The notes beneath the pieces are model-generated. The model did not search any database. It was not told the origin of the DNA and worked only from the letters and a program-made list of their open reading frames with translations. Source: DUPQ01 sp964563155 (GTDB lineage Bacteria > Bacillota > Clostridia > DUPQ01). From it: 64,000 bases of DNA. The position numbers and the translations under genes were made by a program. Below are positions 63,473-64,000 of the stretch, in pieces. The first letter of the stretch is position 1. Each line of letters starts with the position of its first letter. The stretch lies in contig CAZLVL010000004.1 in NCBI GenBank assembly GCA_964563155.1, positions 62,001 through 126,000 on the forward strand. Reading direction: 5' to 3'.

Positions 63473-64000
63473 GTGTTACGTTTAATCTTAAGGAAGATAA
63501 TAAATAATAAATGGTTGGTAATAAGCCTTATTATTGGTTGTACCTTTGCAATAGCCATTGGTGCGGCCATACCCATGTATACCTCAGGGCTTTACAATGT
63601 CTTACTTTCCAATGAGTTTAAACAAAAACAAGAAGCTGAAAACACCTTTCCCTTTAGAGCTAATTATTCTGTTACCTTTTTTGGTCTAGAAAGTATGGCC
63701 TCAAAAGAATCTTATACATATTTGAATAATAATTTTTATGGTAACTATGTAGAAGAAATGCCCTTAGACCAAATTTTTGATTACAATTATATGTCTACAA
63801 AGTTCTATGTTTTTATAGATGAATTGAACCAAAACAAAAAGTTAGATGCCCTAAAAGAAGGAATAAAACTAAATATTGGACAAATAGCAAAAAAAGAAGA
63901 TTTGCCCTTTGGGTCTCTTTCCAAAATTGATGATATGGTCGAAATCATTGGAGGAAGGCTCTTTGATAAGAATAGAAATGATGGGGTAATAGAGGTTCTT
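63473..64000 (+). CDS. ABC transporter permease, N-terminal part (runs off the window)
   Basis: 176 codons are visible. GTG 63473 directly follows the adaptor stop codon, with GGAGG 11 bases upstream. The N-terminus MLRLILRKIINNKW plus one helix (VISLIIGCTFAIAIGAAIPMYT) and a long extracytoplasmic region fit FtsX/MacB-type permeases. The rest of the gene, and the ATPase expected nearby, lie outside the window. Confidence 0.72.
   Translation, partial: MLRLILRKIINNKWLVISLIIGCTFAIAIGAAIPMYTSGLYNVLLSNEFKQKQEAENTFPFRANYSVTFFGLESMASKESYTYLNNNFYGNYVEEMPLDQIFDYNYMSTKFYVFIDELNQNKKLDALKEGIKLNIGQIAKKEDLPFGSLSKIDDMVEIIGGRLFDKNRNDGVIEVL

Overview
The window looks like chromosome from a low-GC, AT-rich anaerobic Firmicute, most likely Clostridia or Tissierellia (inferred from gene content; I ran no taxonomic search). 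Supporting signs are the paired GlgC/GlgD glycogen genes, a Na+-pump decarboxylase beta/gamma pair, a class B sortase, a Phe T-box-like leader, a SpoVD-like PBP with PASTA domains, strong AGGAGG-type ribosome sites and frequent TTG/GTG starts. I see no tRNA or rRNA genes, insertion sequences, prophage or CRISPR array.

Layout. 1-3.9 kb: 3' part of alaS, a HIT protein, then rpsU and a DUF1189-like membrane protein on the minus strand. 3.9-5.9 kb: uvrB. 6.0-11.4 kb: two Gfo/Idh/MocA oxidoreductases and a GH38 alpha-mannosidase. 11.4-13.6 kb, minus strand: a Cof-type HAD phosphatase and a MATE transporter. 13.8-20.3 kb: an apparent carbohydrate operon with a glycosidase-like TIM barrel, a double class II aldolase, a J-domain-like membrane protein, a UroD-like protein and two sugar isomerase/epimerases. 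20.4-31.1 kb: a glycogen operon, glgB-glgC-glgD-glgA-allulose epimerase-glgP-GH13. 31.2-32.8 kb: OadG and OadB homologues without their carboxyltransferase.

33.0-46.1 kb is the accessory-looking part. A 460-residue HTH-like protein is divergent from a 10.5-kb gene for a 3495-residue wall-anchored protein. That protein has an adhesin-like head, one SpaA/Cna-B domain, 20 tandem Ig-like modules and an unusual IPQTAD sorting motif. A class B sortase follows at once. The intergenic region between regulator and adhesin carries an array of inverted GGAAA/TTTCC half-sites. This regulator-adhesin-sortase unit is the best candidate for an undescribed system.

46.1-64 kb is housekeeping: a T-box-like leader and pheST, rodA, then the division and cell-wall cluster mraZ-rsmH-(398-bp gap)-ftsL-like-PBP-murE-murF-mraY-ftsW-murG. 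murD is missing from its usual place. An MBL-fold hydrolase, an HlyD-like lipoprotein adaptor and the start of an ABC permease follow.

Several genes lie downstream of extended -10 (TGn) promoters with very short predicted leaders. Two of them, uvrB and the MATE gene, look leaderless.
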